Shown: one piece after another, positions 13,701 through 22,802 of the stretch | Position numbering within the stretch: position 1 is the stretch's first letter | Layout: each line of letters begins with the position of its first letter | NCBI RefSeq assembly: GCF_041260155.1 | Contig: NW_027248277.1 | Coordinates: 8,057,910 to 8,121,909, forward strand | Length of the DNA: 64,000 nt | Direction: 5' to 3' | Source of the DNA: Ptychodera flava | Lineage: Eukaryota > Hemichordata > Enteropneusta > Ptychoderidae | The notes under the pieces: generated by a model | Told to the model about the DNA's origin: nothing | Databases searched by the model: none | The model's input: the letters and a program-made list of their open reading frames with translations, nothing else | Translations under genes and position numbers: made by a program

Positions 13701-16700
13701 ACGTAAATTGAAAATGGGAAATGCAGGCTATTTCCTATTTCCAATTTGGTGCAGACATGCGCAGTGGCATGCTGCGTCACCAACGCAGACGTCAGAGACG
13801 TTGCGTCGCACGGTAATTGTTACACTGTAACACAGTCCCTCGGAGGGACTGTGACTGTATATTACATTCATCGAATCATCAGCCCGGAAGTGGATTCGCA
13901 TTTGGTGCCAGATTTGCTCTTCACAAAGGGGTTATAAACCTGATTGTGGTTCTATAATGGAAATTTGGATACCCAAGCGTGTTCTCAAAATCATGGAAAA
14001 GCGGGAGTTTTTTGTTCATCATGCAAACACGTACTTTTTGCAAAGGTTTATCCATGAAAAGATTGGAATAACACTTTGAAATCTGGTAAACAATGTTCTT
14101 ACACGTACAACTATTTCAGCGCTGAGGTGAAAATGTGACTATTTTAATAAGGGCATCATCATGAACACTCTTTTCCCAAAAGTTGTCTTGTTGCCCCAGA
14201 CTGTATAAGTGGTGGTCATCTGTTAGACAACAACAAAGATTACACTGATGTGTCAAGACGATGTCATTGGTCATTGACATGGTTGTAACTGTATCTGTAA
14301 TTATTTCACTGACTCTTAATTAATTAGGTACTTTTTTCTGGTTCATGTTTCTCCTATATTTCGCACTATTATAAGGGTGTCTGTTTTCTTGAAAACCCCA
14401 GATCCAAGTAAGGAGTGTTTTGAAATTTTGCGTAACAAGCATAAGTACCAAGCTTTTTCTGTGAGTGCCAAGACCGTGTTCTGGGTTTATAAAAGAGCAT
14501 TGCATATGCCAAAATGGTCCGCTATGTACCAGTCAATAAATTTATCAAACCAATCAAATGCCTGCGAGAGATGTTTTCATCTTGGAACAATTTGTCAAAG
14601 TGCCAACCTGTTGTCAGGGCCTGGTTGGAACGGGGCAAACAACACTTTGACTATCGACAGTCCCTTGTGCCTTTTCTTTTCTATTATTGTTATTGTCTCT
14701 CGCACATACGGGGTTGGTTTGGGGCCCGGGACTGGGGCCGCAAGCATAGCGCTGAAGGCGCTAGTCAGCAATGCCCCCGGTGGTGTCACTGTCGGGGGAA
14801 ATGGGTATCCATGCGTGGTCCTAAAATCACGGGGAGGGGAGTGTTTTTTATTCCCTATCTCGGTCCGTGAAATCGAGAAAAAAAGGGTATTGTCGTGAAT
14901 TACATTATTGATTTATATTTTATTGCAATGTGTTATTATTATTGTTTACATTGTTATTCAGTCATTTCCTGTTCAAACCAGTTGTGTTCTAGTATTACAC
15001 TCGTTTCTGTGGGAAACCGACACAAACTTTATAGACCAGGCCACTCTAGCCAATCACAATGCAGCCCGCTAAAATTGTTTTGCCCTACCGAGGATATAAG
15101 CACGCATGCCATGTATTTTGGGCAGTGAGAGTGAGCGTGAGCGAGAGAGCACATGTAAGTCATGTAACAGTACTGCAGTCAATAAACGTGCGTTCCCAGT
15201 TACAGTTCAGCCAAGTGCCATTGTCTTGTATCGTCACCCACTCATTGCTGTGAAACGAACCCCCTTCCATTGTGGCTCACCCACAATTTGGTGCCGAGAC
15301 CAGGATCACAGCTAACCATGCCGACTTTACAAGCTCTACTGAAAAGACGAGAAAAGGCGAAATTCCTTCTCATCGGACATCTGGAACCGATAGAAGATCT
15401 CATCAGACAACATGACACTACCACAACCAAATCAAAGGATTACCACGAAATCATCACTGGGAAACCCACACTCGATCGGAAACTTGAAAGCCTACTGACT
15501 GTCTGTCAAGAACTGTACGATCAATTAGACATTTCTCATGCAGAATTCGGAACTACCGCCGATCTCGAACGAGCTATCTCCGCCCGATACTCAAGCGTCG
15601 CCGTATTCATTGACACAGTCAAAGCTGCTGAACAGGTACGTACCACCGCCGCACAACAAGTCAACACCATTGATACCTCGCAACAACCGATTCCAACACA
15701 ACAAAATCGACCGGCTACTCCATACAAGACTATACAACTACCAAAATTGGAAATCCCGATCTTCTATGGAGACTATAGACAGTGGAATCAATTTTTTGAT
15801 AACTTCCAGTCCGCCATCGATGACAACGAACATTTGTCAGACGTGCAGAAATTCGTATACCTGCGCAGTTTCCTCGGAGGTGAAGCCAAACGTACTATCG
15901 ATGGATTCGCGACCACCGACGCAAATTATGCTACCGCTGTCAAACTACTGAAAGAGAGGTACGGTCGAACTCAACTCATTATCAACGCACACATGAGATA
16001 TTTGTGGGAACAACCACCCCCTTCGAACAATCCAGAAAGTTTGCGACAATTTCACGATGAACTGGAAACCACTATTCGCGAACTCAACGTCATGGGAAAG
16101 AATGAAAATGACTTCAGCAAACTACTCATCCCGATGCTACTCGAGAAATTACCAAAGGAATTCCAAATGCAACTTGCACGTGGTCGCAGCGACGATTCGT
16201 GGACTCTATCGGGATTAACCAAAGCCATGACCAAGGAAATTCGCGTATTATCAGTTGGAAGTAAACTCTCAGAACTGTCTACGGTTGATGGAGATAACAC
16301 CCCCACGGTTTCTGCGTTCTACACAAAAACTGCTCGCGGATCTAACCACACTACCACTGGATTTAACCGCCGGAAATCGCATACTACTACTCCCGCGAAA
16401 CGATCGCCACCTACTCAAAGAAAATGCGCGTTCTGTAGCGGACAACATTCTCCGAACAATTGTATCAAGATCTCCGAACCAAGTCAGAGACTGGAAATTG
16501 TCAAACGCGATCACTTATGCTTCAACTGTCTAGGTAAACATTCTGCGAACTATTGTAAATCCAGATTCACTTGTCGTGTGTGCAAACAGCGACATCATAC
16601 CGCCCTTCATGATGAGAGCAAGGTCCGTTCAACCTCTCCAAACTCGGACTCCAAAGCTAACCAGGCGAGCGTCAATTTCACACACGCATCACGTGATACG

Positions 16701-19700
16701 ACCTCCACGGAACATATGTCTCCTCCTCCCCGCATACTGTTGAAGACTGCGAAAATCCGCGCCAGTTACAGAGGTAAAGAAGCCATCGCCAACGTACTTT
16801 TCGATGAAGGCGCCGACCGATCATTCGTTACCAAACGATTTGCCAAATCGCTCAACGCAAATGTACATAACACTGAACTTTTGAAACTGAAATCGTTCAA
16901 CAACTCGCACACCGACTACACGTCCGTTTCTGCCATATCACTGCAACTACACACGCCATATGGCAAACGCGTACTCATCGACCTCTTGTGTGTAGAGGAA
17001 ATATCGGTTATGACCCCGTGAAGATTTTGTTTACAAATGTCAGATGGCGGGATTTGAACATCACGCTGCCGAGGCAATGGTTTGCGTTGATTGCCTTGTT
17101 GCCAGATAGCTGAAGTTGTATTCACTGACAGTATGAATTTTACCTAACGGTTAAGGGTTGGATTTAGCGGTTGTGGGGTCACGGGGTCACTTGTCCACTC
17201 GCAAAGGCTTTCGGAAGTAAACAAGCTATTCAAAATGACGGAGTGGCAATGCAAGTGCGAGTATTCGCTGGACAGTTAATTATCGCCCATAACTGGCAGA
17301 TTTGAAAGAAATCCCGTAACCAGAGTAAAGATTTGAAAATACGGATAGTTTTCACTCGGATTCGAACCCACAACATACGGCATCAGTCGCCTAGCTGAGA
17401 GGCCACAGACAGAACCACTCGGCTAAATCTCCACCCCCAAAAAAGAGTGGTTCAATAGCCGGCTAAGTTGTTACATTTTTCTGACTGAGACCGCTCAACA
17501 CGTTGTAGAGTCGTGAAGCACTCACGCACGCATGCTCACTATCATACATCGCACATACACACTTTATCGAAGCGAGAAACGAATTTCATCGCTTTAACTG
17601 GGCTAACGATAACCTCGGGGACAATTCTGTCCACCAGCAGTGTTACCAACCCAGGGTAGAAAATACGGATAGTTTTCACTCGGATTCGAACCCACAACAT
17701 ACGGCATCAGTCGCCTAGCTGAGAGGCCACAGACAGAACCACTCGGCTAAATCTCTACTCCCAAAAAAGAGTGGTTCAATAGCCGGCTAAGTTGTTACAT
17801 TTTTCTGACTGAGACCGCTCAACACGTTGTAGAGTTCGTGAAGCACTCACGCACGCATGCTCACTATCATACATCACACATACACACTTTATCGAAGCGA
17901 GAAACGAATTTCATTGCTTTAACTGGGCGAACGATAACCTTGGGGACAATTCTGTCCACCAGCAGTGTTACCAACCCAGGGTAGAAAATACGGATAGTTT
18001 TCACTCGGATTCGAACCCACAACATACGGCATCAGTCGCTTAGCTGAGAGGCTAGGTTTGAAGGTATTTCCGACCGGTCGATGTAATTTTTTTTTAGGTA
18101 TATGCTTTATTTCGTTTGTTTCGGGCCACCGGTCGAGTTTTCATGTCATACCTTGTATTCGTATACAGAACCGAGGTTTGGCCTTCGGCCTCACAGTGTC
18201 AGTCACTTCCCATCCGACGACGATCTACGAAACGTTCCATGGGCCTGTGCTCTCAGAGAACGACACTTACATACGACGGACGGTACCAAACATAACACTG
18301 TGAAAGTTGGTGACGTCGTTCTGATCCACAGCAACGTGGACAAACGCGTGAATTGGCATTTAGCTAGAGTTACACGTCTACTACCCGGTGAAGACGGAAT
18401 CGTACGCACCGTTGAAATCAAGACCAGACTGGGAAAAACAAATCGCCCAGTCACAAAGCTGTATCCGTTGGAGATTAGCAGAATCCCGTCAACAGCTGAT
18501 CTGACGTCACGTCCAGTAGGGAATCCCTTCAACGATGGCAACGCAAGGCAACCACAGAACACGGATGAAGCCACACGAACTGAACGCGCTCGTCCGACTC
18601 GCAAGGCTGCAGAAGTAGCCATGCAGAAAATCAAACATTGGACTTGTTGATTTTCGCAACTCTTGAATGATCATTTATGTACTCTTGACAGAAAAGGAAC
18701 ACATACAAGAGTTTAATTTGAACTCATTAAGTGAACTCAAGTTTTCAGTGAACATTGAACACTGAGATATTATTGTGTTCGTGTTACTAACATTGCAGAG
18801 TTATATTTCCATGATCGTTAAAAATATAGAATCAATAATCTTGGAGTTCTTTCTCGCGGCCGGGAGTATGTCGTGAATTACATTATTGATTTATATTTTA
18901 TTGCAATGTGTTATTATTATTGTTTACATTGTTATTCAGTCATTTCCTGTTCAAACCAGTTGTGTTCTAGTATTACACTCGTTTCTGTGGGAAACTGACA
19001 CAAACTTTATGGACCAGGCCACTCTAGCCAATCACAACGCAGCCCACTAAAATTGTTTTGCCCTACCGAGGATATAAGCACGCATGCCATGTATTTTGGG
19101 CAGTGAGAGTAAGCGTGAGCGAGAGAGCACATGTAAGTCATGTAACAGTACTGCAGTCAATAAACGTGCGTTCCCAGTTACAGTTCAGCCAAGTGTCATT
19201 GTCTTGTATCGTCACCCACTCATTGCTGTGAAACGAACCCCCTTCCATTGTGGCTCACCCACAGGTATTTTTCCAAAAACCTGGCTTAAGAAAGGTTTGA
19301 AATATCCCAGGAAATACCTATCAGACACTCAAACTTCACAAAAAGTTTCATTGTGCTTTTCCTATGCTTTGATGTGGTTTAAAACTGTAATTCGAAATCT
19401 AATGAATTTTATGAGTTTGACATTCCTGTTCCAAAGTTGACAGTTTCTTTCAGACTCTAATGTGTGAATTATGTGAAAACAATAATTCAGCATTGGCCTG
19501 ATTCTAACATTACATCTCCCTCTCCTGGATTCTGTAAGTAAGGGGGTACTTTTGGTCGCATTTTCTTCCGTATTCCTCAAAATAAGGGGGTCGTTTTTGT
19601 TGAAAAATCCCAGATTAGGGTATTTTGAAATTTTGTGGAATAAGCATGGATGTCCATGCTCTCTGAGAGTGTCGCCACTGGGGGAATGCTAGCAAATGCC

Positions 19701-22700
19701 GAAGACTTGCACCCGGACATCGACCCTTTGAGTCAGCCCAATCCAGCGACGAAATGGCGCAAATGACTGTCGACAGTCTCAACAAACTTAACGAAACGTT
19801 GTTTCGTTTCAAGAGTGTCCGATTTGGGGGTCCATTTTTTATTGTATAGCGGTGTTATTACGTTTCGTGCATGCAATGCCTGTGCTAAATTTAGTTTGGC
19901 GGGCCATTGAGGGGCAAAGATCACGTGCCCTAGACGGTCATTCAAGTTAGAAGGGGGGATGACATTTATGATCTGCCTTCTCTCGTTTCGAGCTAATTAC
20001 GCCAGCACGTACCAAAAGGGTCAGTGTATCGTGACGCCAAAGTCTGTTCAATTCGCGGGATAATCGTGATACATTTTTGTTACAATGTTATCATTTAATT
20101 ACGTCGGAATCCCTTTACTGTCTGGGTTAGCGGCACTACATGTCATTGCGCATGACTGCACCAAATTGGAAATAGGCAATAGCCTCCATTTCCTATTTTC
20201 AATTTACGCCAGCCTGATAATAAACTGGACGGGGCGATTGGCCGCTTTCTGCCACGCAGTAGCACCATAATGCTTATTTCGAAATGATAAATTGATATTG
20301 AAAATAGAAAAAAAGAAATAGGGTATATTTCAATATGCGAAAGATTTTAGCCTAGCATGAACATCAACAAAAGATATATTTTCGAATTCCTTTATTGAAA
20401 TAGTGTTGTAGTAAACAGATTGGCCGTAATTTGTCACGGATTGTAACCGCATAAGAATGCATTAATTTAGGAAACATTTAACATAGGGACATATTATTGT
20501 CTTTACATAAAAAATTAACCAAATTCTGATTAACTATCTCCGGGCCCATTTCTACTTTCTTCATCATGACACCCATTTGACAATTGATGAGTGATTTGCT
20601 TTTCAGGTTTTAGTTACTTTTTGATGAAACAGATTTGCTAGTATATTAATCCCCATTTGGGTGAGCGAGGTACCAAAAAATCCCTTTGCGAAGCAGGTTT
20701 GCATTTTACTCTGTAAAAAGGAATTGGGTTCATCTGCGTAAGATAACACGACATAAACGGATAGAATAATAACTTCATAAGACGCAATGTAAAATAAAAC
20801 ATACATATTAGAAGATCACTTGAGCAGTATTTGTTCACAGCATCAGTAAAGCAGTTTCATGTATTTCAAAATCATCACATAATATACGTATAAAAACTAA
20901 AACATTATTTAATATCTAACATTGTTAATTTTACTTCTGCTTCAGTTTGGATAAGGCTTTACCGAAACTAATATGGTCTGTCTTCGGCGCAAATTATAAC
21001 GGCGAATTGAATATTTCTCCGATAAACATAAATGTCAATGAAACTGCTGAAATTAAGTATGTAGTAGAGCAACTCCAGGAAATCCAAGACTCGGTTATTT
21101 CCATAACCGGTAATATACTATACGGAATGTTTTGCTTATTCATGGTCGTCATACTGTTAAACCTCTGCATCGCTACGATGTCTGAAACCTACGCGAAAAT
21201 AAAGGTAATTATTTTAATATACTTGTGAGTACACAATCCTCTACTTTGTTAGATACCAAATCAATATGTCTTGCTGAACTACACAGATCCTGCGCAGTGT
21301 GAAGTATATATTGATCTAAATTAACCAAAGTGCATCGATCCATGGCTTCTTTCCTCATTATATGAAAGTAAATATCTGCAACCTTGAGATATTTGACTGA
21401 ATGAGGGCTTAGGCCTGATGGGGAATTACATTCTGATGCCCACATTTAAATTTTCGCTAAAAATACCAAACATCAGTAAAATAACTAATTTACATTAGGT
21501 GCTTCGACATTAAGAACGAAATAACATAATATATCGCGTTTGCTCTCTTATTATCTTGTGATTTCATAAAATATTATAGTAACTGTTTCGTCTGGATTTC
21601 CTAGGCTATCACTGAGCCTAAAATATATTGATTTTATTTTCCCGATAAATTTAAGACGGGGACGCCAGTCATTTTCAATGTCAATTAGTAGTAAATGATA
21701 AGAAATGTATATCTTTGGTACCACACTTTACAAGGCGACTCCTCATATTTATTCTTGACTTGGCGAAAGAATGGTTGAAGACACAGTTGCAGAAAGTTTC
21801 GTTCACTTTTGAGGCATGTACTACACGAAATGGTTGATTGGGTATTAATGCTACCACTACATGACGTAATACAAACTATATATAGGTGAATTGAAGTGCC
21901 ATGGTGTTAAATGATTAAAATAGCTCATAACGGAGAAATGTGTTAATACAATGTTTAGGAGAAACATTAAAAAGCTAAGCAATCTTCGCAAAAATGCACC
22001 GATCTTCGCAACAATTGTAAGTTAAGAATTTTCTGACAAAATGTGCTGAATTTAGGATGTTACCATACACTAAACATTTATCAATTCTGCATTTGATTTA
22101 CTACACCCGATGTATACAACTCACTTGGAGTTATGTTTTTTGTAGGAAAACATTGACATCGAATGGACTTTCTGTCGTACAACACTATGGATGGACTTCA
22201 TCAGAGGACCCATCTTGCCACCTCCATTCAACTTGATCCCAACTAGCATCTGTATCACCAACATTTTCAAATGGATGTTCTGCAAATCAAACAGCACTAG
22301 TCCAGAGGTATACTGGTTTATTTCGTTACAGTATGCCGTAACGCTTTGCCAGAATCGCAAAACGGAGATGTTATCACAGCTTTCAAAAAGAATATACCTA
22401 AAGCATTAGTACAACTAACATTGTAGTATCATCTTGCTATGATCGGAATAACGAAATATTCATTTTTTTCTCTTCAGAATATTGAAGAAGGGGAGTTGCG
22501 CCACCAAGGTCATGGCGTAAACAATGAACTGAATTACAAAGATGTAAGTTGTGATATTTCTTCTTCTTATCGTTCATATTCTCACTTTCGCCACGTGTAT
22601 GCCTTTGTTGACCATTTCAATTTTCAGCCGCACAGTTTCTAACAAGAGTGTATTGTGCATTCTCTAACAGGTACTCCGTGCTCTCACCATGCAATACGTC

Positions 22701-22802
22701 AGCAAGCACATCAAACTTTACAGTCATGAACCAGCACACAGACGCGGGACTACTTTACCGTCTGCAATGGATGATGAACTTAGCGATGTCGTGTGCATTT
22801 AA
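4591..22802 (+). CDS. TRPC-like cation channel gene (nine exons, 5' end missing)
   Basis: Exons: 4591-4733, 6811-6961, 8072-8241, 10247-10426, 12673-13382, 20946-21204, 22146-22307, 22478-22543, 22671-22802. All junctions have GT/AG ends and matching phases, giving about 656 residues. Order: two ankyrin-like repeats (to ~95); TRP_2 region with SSPAYICFTSDDPLLTAFEI (~116-135); hydrophobic segments at ~243-264, 283-311, 333-356, 366-386 and 414-432; pore helix LPKLIWSVFG; S6 ~505-527; TRP box EWTFCR (543-548, usual form EWKFAR); LPPPFN (561-566). These are hallmarks of canonical TRP channels: plasma-membrane, tetrameric, cation-permeable, often downstream of phospholipase C. The N-terminus is shorter than in typical TRPCs, which carry about four ankyrin repeats. 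The true start codon lies in an unidentified upstream exon, since the first exon has no in-frame ATG. No stop or frameshift interrupts the exons. Confidence 0.88.
5060..5400 (-). mobile_element. Non-LTR retrotransposon 3' fragment
   Basis: The minus-strand frame 5357-5139 reads NWNFYAPIFKTATGQRSFIY followed by ATTIWNNIPISIR. This resembles the extreme C-terminus of CR1/Jockey-like LINE polyproteins (FR.P...T..G.RSF.Y.A...WN.LP). It is a dead, 5'-truncated scrap inside the TRPC-like intron. Confidence 0.6.
6001..6072 (+). mobile_element. LINE 3' tail with (GAAT)n
   Basis: Reads TACCATAGGCCGGTGGCC, then AAAGTATTGAATAAAATGAA and several GAAT units. A GGCCGGTGGCC block also occurs near 43100 at the 3' end of the large minus-strand LINE, in opposite orientation, which supports calling both LINE 3' ends. 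Confidence 0.45.
6811..6961 (+). CDS. TRPC-like exon B (ankyrin repeat)
   Basis: Acceptor CTCTTGTCAG|GAACG, donor CCACAA|GTATGT. It encodes GIEVTPLQVAAENNDFAMVF followed by YLLRNGAQ, a good ankyrin repeat (TPLxxAAxxxxxxxVxxLLxxGA). It enters in phase 0 and leaves in phase 1. Confidence 0.85.
6990..7124. repeat. CAAA and (CATA)n microsatellites
   Basis: A short ACAA run (6985-7001) is followed by a long CATA tetranucleotide tract from about 7051 to 7124, in the intron after exon B. Open frames on both strands across it are repeat artefacts. Confidence 0.9.
7125..8071 (+). other. Remainder of intron B-C, no feature seen
   Basis: Unique-looking AT-rich sequence. I looked for a phase 1-1 exon that could supply the missing ankyrin repeats and did not find one. 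Confidence 0.45.
8072..8241 (+). CDS. TRPC-like exon C (TRP_2 region)
   Basis: Acceptor TTACTACAG|ATAGG, donor TCTAAC|GTGAGT. It encodes INAKLQHIKLYAAISSPAYI and CFTSDDPLLTAFEISERL, the conserved TRP_2 segment that follows the ankyrin repeats in TRPC proteins. Confidence 0.9.
9370..9440. mobile_element. piggyBac-like 71-bp MITE
   Basis: Begins CCCTTTGAACGC and ends GGGTGCAAAGGG, and is flanked on both sides by TTAA (9366-9369 and 9441-9444). CCC...GGG termini at a duplicated TTAA are the signature of piggyBac insertions. At 71 bp it is only a pair of ends and encodes nothing. Confidence 0.5.
9838..9985. repeat. Degenerate 35-36-bp minisatellite, four units
   Basis: Units share a GGTCTCCCTnTnTGGTAA core and a GGnTGGTCTnTCCCTTG tail. 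The minus-strand open frame across it is repeat-derived. Confidence 0.55.
10247..10426 (+). CDS. TRPC-like exon D (end of TRP_2 linker)
   Basis: Acceptor ATTTACAG|GTAGA, donor AAGAAG|GTATAT; 60 codons, phase 0 at both ends. It encodes LEDFTIDLLEMCEDLATVRT and ends AIDKDQKK, matching the TRPC linker AIKYxQKK that precedes the transmembrane core. It joins directly onto FISHSHTQEIL of the next exon. Confidence 0.88.
10600..11290. repeat. Direct duplication, ~385-bp unit
   Basis: Both halves start AAAAAARGNTGTTAACAT (10602 and 10986) and share GGGGTAGGGGNAC, an AGTAAACTNGC block and CTTAGATACTGCTCTTTCT-like sequence in the same order. Diverged, non-coding. Confidence 0.6.
11706..12180. mobile_element. 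Foldback/MITE-like inverted-repeat element
   Basis: About 50 bp at 11713-11762 (CAACCCCACAGGATAACAAA through AGAAGCCTTGGGA) recurs in reverse complement at 12129-12173 with few differences. Both arms sit at the ends of a ~470-bp AT-rich non-coding segment. I could not define a target duplication, so the superfamily is open. A related GC-rich scrap lies near 10518-10552. Confidence 0.5.
12673..13382 (+). CDS. TRPC-like exon E (transmembrane core)
   Basis: Acceptor CCTCCGACAG|TTCATC, donor GGGATAG|GTAGGT; enters in phase 0, leaves in phase 2. It encodes the membrane approach (FISHSHTQEILRSAW, equivalent to FVAHPNCQQLL of other TRPCs), then several hydrophobic helices including YIRDAWNIIDICSFTSMAVI (S2-S3 zone), RILQYLYLLKKLGSMLLIF (S4-S5 linker) and YNFCCLFMLIVIVCGIGIF (S5). 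The open frame reads a few codons upstream of the acceptor, but the splice fit decides the exon start. Confidence 0.92.
13455..13800. repeat. Left arm of a large inverted repeat
   Basis: AATCCGTGACAAAT, GGCCAATCTGTTTAC, TTTCGAAATAAGCAT and CCTATTTCCAATTTGGTGCA occur in this order and recur in reverse complement at 20115-20470. Similarity extends over about 340 bp with small indels. Confidence 0.65.
13831..13854. other. Short perfect hairpin
   Basis: CACAGTCCCTC and GAGGGACTGTG flank a one-base centre, giving a stable stem in either strand. It lies just beyond the left arm of the large inverted repeat. Function unknown. Confidence 0.4.
14891..15285 (+). repeat. 5' LTR of the BEL/Pao element
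   Basis: 395 bp, begins TGTCGTGAATTAC and ends CTCACCCACA. A GAGGATATAAGCA (TATA-like) and a GTCAATAAACGTGCG (AATAAA-like polyadenylation) segment lie in promoter/R positions. It matches the right LTR with only a few substitutions. Confidence 0.88.
15289..15306 (+). promoter_or_regulatory. Probable primer-binding site
   Basis: TGGTGCCGAGACCAGGAT starts four bases after the left LTR, and TGG would pair with the CCA tail of a primer tRNA. The tRNA identity was not determined. Confidence 0.55.
15318..17021 (+). CDS. BEL/Pao gag plus truncated protease
   Basis: Start at the ATG at 15318, after the primer-binding site, rather than the upstream in-frame codon inside the LTR junction. About 567 residues. 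Order: coiled N-terminus; DUF1759-type gag (~141-290; LPKLEIPIFYGDYRQW, VYLRSFLGGEAKRTI); CCHC-like zinc knuckles CAFCSGQHSPNNC (~368) and CFNCLGKHSANYC (~400) with a further CRVCKQRHHTALH; aspartic-protease motif NVLFDEGADRSFV (~492). The frame stops at 17019-17021 soon after VLIDLLCVEE, at the edge of the internal deletion, so protease and everything downstream in pol is cut off. In the element this would encode particle and nucleic-acid-binding functions. Confidence 0.85.
   Translation: MPTLQALLKRREKAKFLLIGHLEPIEDLIRQHDTTTTKSKDYHEIITGKPTLDRKLESLLTVCQELYDQLDISHAEFGTTADLERAISARYSSVAVFIDTVKAAEQVRTTAAQQVNTIDTSQQPIPTQQNRPATPYKTIQLPKLEIPIFYGDYRQWNQFFDNFQSAIDDNEHLSDVQKFVYLRSFLGGEAKRTIDGFATTDANYATAVKLLKERYGRTQLIINAHMRYLWEQPPPSNNPESLRQFHDELETTIRELNVMGKNENDFSKLLIPMLLEKLPKEFQMQLARGRSDDSWTLSGLTKAMTKEIRVLSVGSKLSELSTVDGDNTPTVSAFYTKTARGSNHTTTGFNRRKSHTTTPAKRSPPTQRKCAFCSGQHSPNNCIKISEPSQRLEIVKRDHLCFNCLGKHSANYCKSRFTCRVCKQRHHTALHDESKVRSTSPNSDSKANQASVNFTHASRDTTSTEHMSPPPRILLKTAKIRASYRGKEAIANVLFDEGADRSFVTKRFAKSLNANVHNTELLKLKSFNNSHTDYTSVSAISLQLHTPYGKRVLIDLLCVEEISVMTP
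17330..18053 (-). mobile_element. Tandem tRNA-derived SINE-like repeat, ~325-bp unit
   Basis: GAAAATACGG recurs at 17335, 17659 and 17984. Each time it is followed by a segment whose reverse complement contains an A-box-like TAGCCGAGTGG and a perfect B-box GGTTCGAATCC about 45 bp apart, as in a Leu/Ser-type tRNA. Two full units and a partial third lie inside the BEL/Pao element, in the opposite orientation to it. The unit also contains a conserved spacer (TTCTGACTGAGACCGCTCAA...). Units are nearly identical. Confidence 0.7.
18230..18650 (+). pseudogene. BEL/Pao C-terminal integrase (DUF5641-like) remnant
   Basis: Frame reading LRERHLHTTDGTKHNTVK then VGDVVLIHSN, VNWHLARVTRLLPGEDG and TVEIKTRLGKTNRPVTKLYP before a TGA at 18648-18650. 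VGDVVLI...W.LARV..L.PG.DG..R.V.....G....RPV.KL.PLE is the typical DUF5641 pattern at the end of BEL/Pao pol. Sequence before ~18230 no longer aligns to pol, marking the right edge of the deletion. Confidence 0.75.
18869..19263 (+). repeat. 3' LTR of the BEL/Pao element
   Basis: 395 bp with the same ends as the left LTR and a handful of substitutions (for example GAAACTGAC versus GAAACCGAC). Followed immediately by the target duplication GGTAT. Confidence 0.88.
20115..20470. repeat. Right arm of the large inverted repeat
   Basis: Reverse complement of 13455-13800: contains GACTGCACCAAATTGGAAAT, ATGCTTATTTCGAAATGATA, AAACAGATTGGCCGTAATTT and GTCACGGATTGTAACC in the mirrored order. Confidence 0.65.
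20946..21204 (+). CDS. TRPC-like exon F (pore and S6)
   Basis: Acceptor CTGCTTCAG|TTTGG, donor ATAAAG|GTAATT; enters to complete a split Ser codon, leaves in phase 0. It encodes the pore helix LDKALPKLIWSVFG, an outer loop with NIS and NET sequons, and S6 ITGNILYGMFCLFMVVILLN followed by LCIATMSETYAKIK. Confidence 0.92.
21205..22145 (+). other. Intron between exons F and G, no feature seen
   Basis: AT-rich, no recognisable repeat or exon. Confidence 0.6.
22146..22307 (+). CDS. TRPC-like exon G (TRP box)
   Basis: Acceptor TTTTTTGTAG|GAAAAC, donor CCAGAG|GTATAC. It encodes IDIEWTFCRTTLWMDF, the TRP box helix (canonical EWKFARTKLWM), and LPPPFNLIPTS, the conserved proline-rich segment after it. 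Confidence 0.92.
22478..22543 (+). CDS. TRPC-like exon H (short cytoplasmic linker)
   Basis: Acceptor TTTCTCTTCAG|AATATT, donor AAAGAT|GTAAGT; 22 codons, phase 0 at both ends. Polar sequence ending NNELNYKD, which leads into the YxxVLRxLxxxY segment of the next exon. Confidence 0.7.
22671..22802 (+). CDS. TRPC-like last exon
   Basis: Acceptor TTCTCTAACAG|GTACTC. It encodes VLRALTMQYVSKHIKLYSHE and ends ELSDVVCI with TAA at 22800-22802. VLRAL...YV resembles the VMRxLVxRYV segment in TRPC tails. The tail is short, with no visible coiled coil or PDZ-type C-terminus comparable to long TRPCs. Confidence 0.75.
   Translation, partial: VLRALTMQYVSKHIKLYSHEPAHRRGTTLPSAMDDELSDVVCI

Larger units (their letters stand above)
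14891..19263 (+). mobile_element. BEL/Pao LTR retrotransposon, internally deleted
   Basis: Two near-identical 395-bp LTRs (14891-15285, 18869-19263), each TG...CA, are flanked by the 5-bp duplication GGTAT (14886-14890 and 19264-19268). A primer-binding-like TGGTGCCGAGACC follows the left LTR. The internal part keeps gag and the beginning of the protease, then jumps into a ~1-kb tandem SINE-like insert and resumes in the C-terminal DUF5641-like part of the integrase region. Reverse transcriptase, RNase H and the integrase catalytic core are absent, so it cannot be autonomous. The few LTR differences and clean duplication suggest a fairly recent insertion. Confidence 0.85.
13383..20945 (+). 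other. 7.6-kb intron between exons E and F
   Basis: This intron splits S5 from the pore helix. It hosts the deleted BEL/Pao element (14891-19263) and a large inverted repeat around it (about 13455-13800 and 20115-20470). The rest, including 13840-14885 and 19270-20110, shows no conserved coding sequence. Confidence 0.8.

Noticed and set aside
14377..14898. 173-codon plus-strand frame before the BEL/Pao element
   Set aside because: No family motif, compositionally like the surrounding intron, and it runs into the left LTR.
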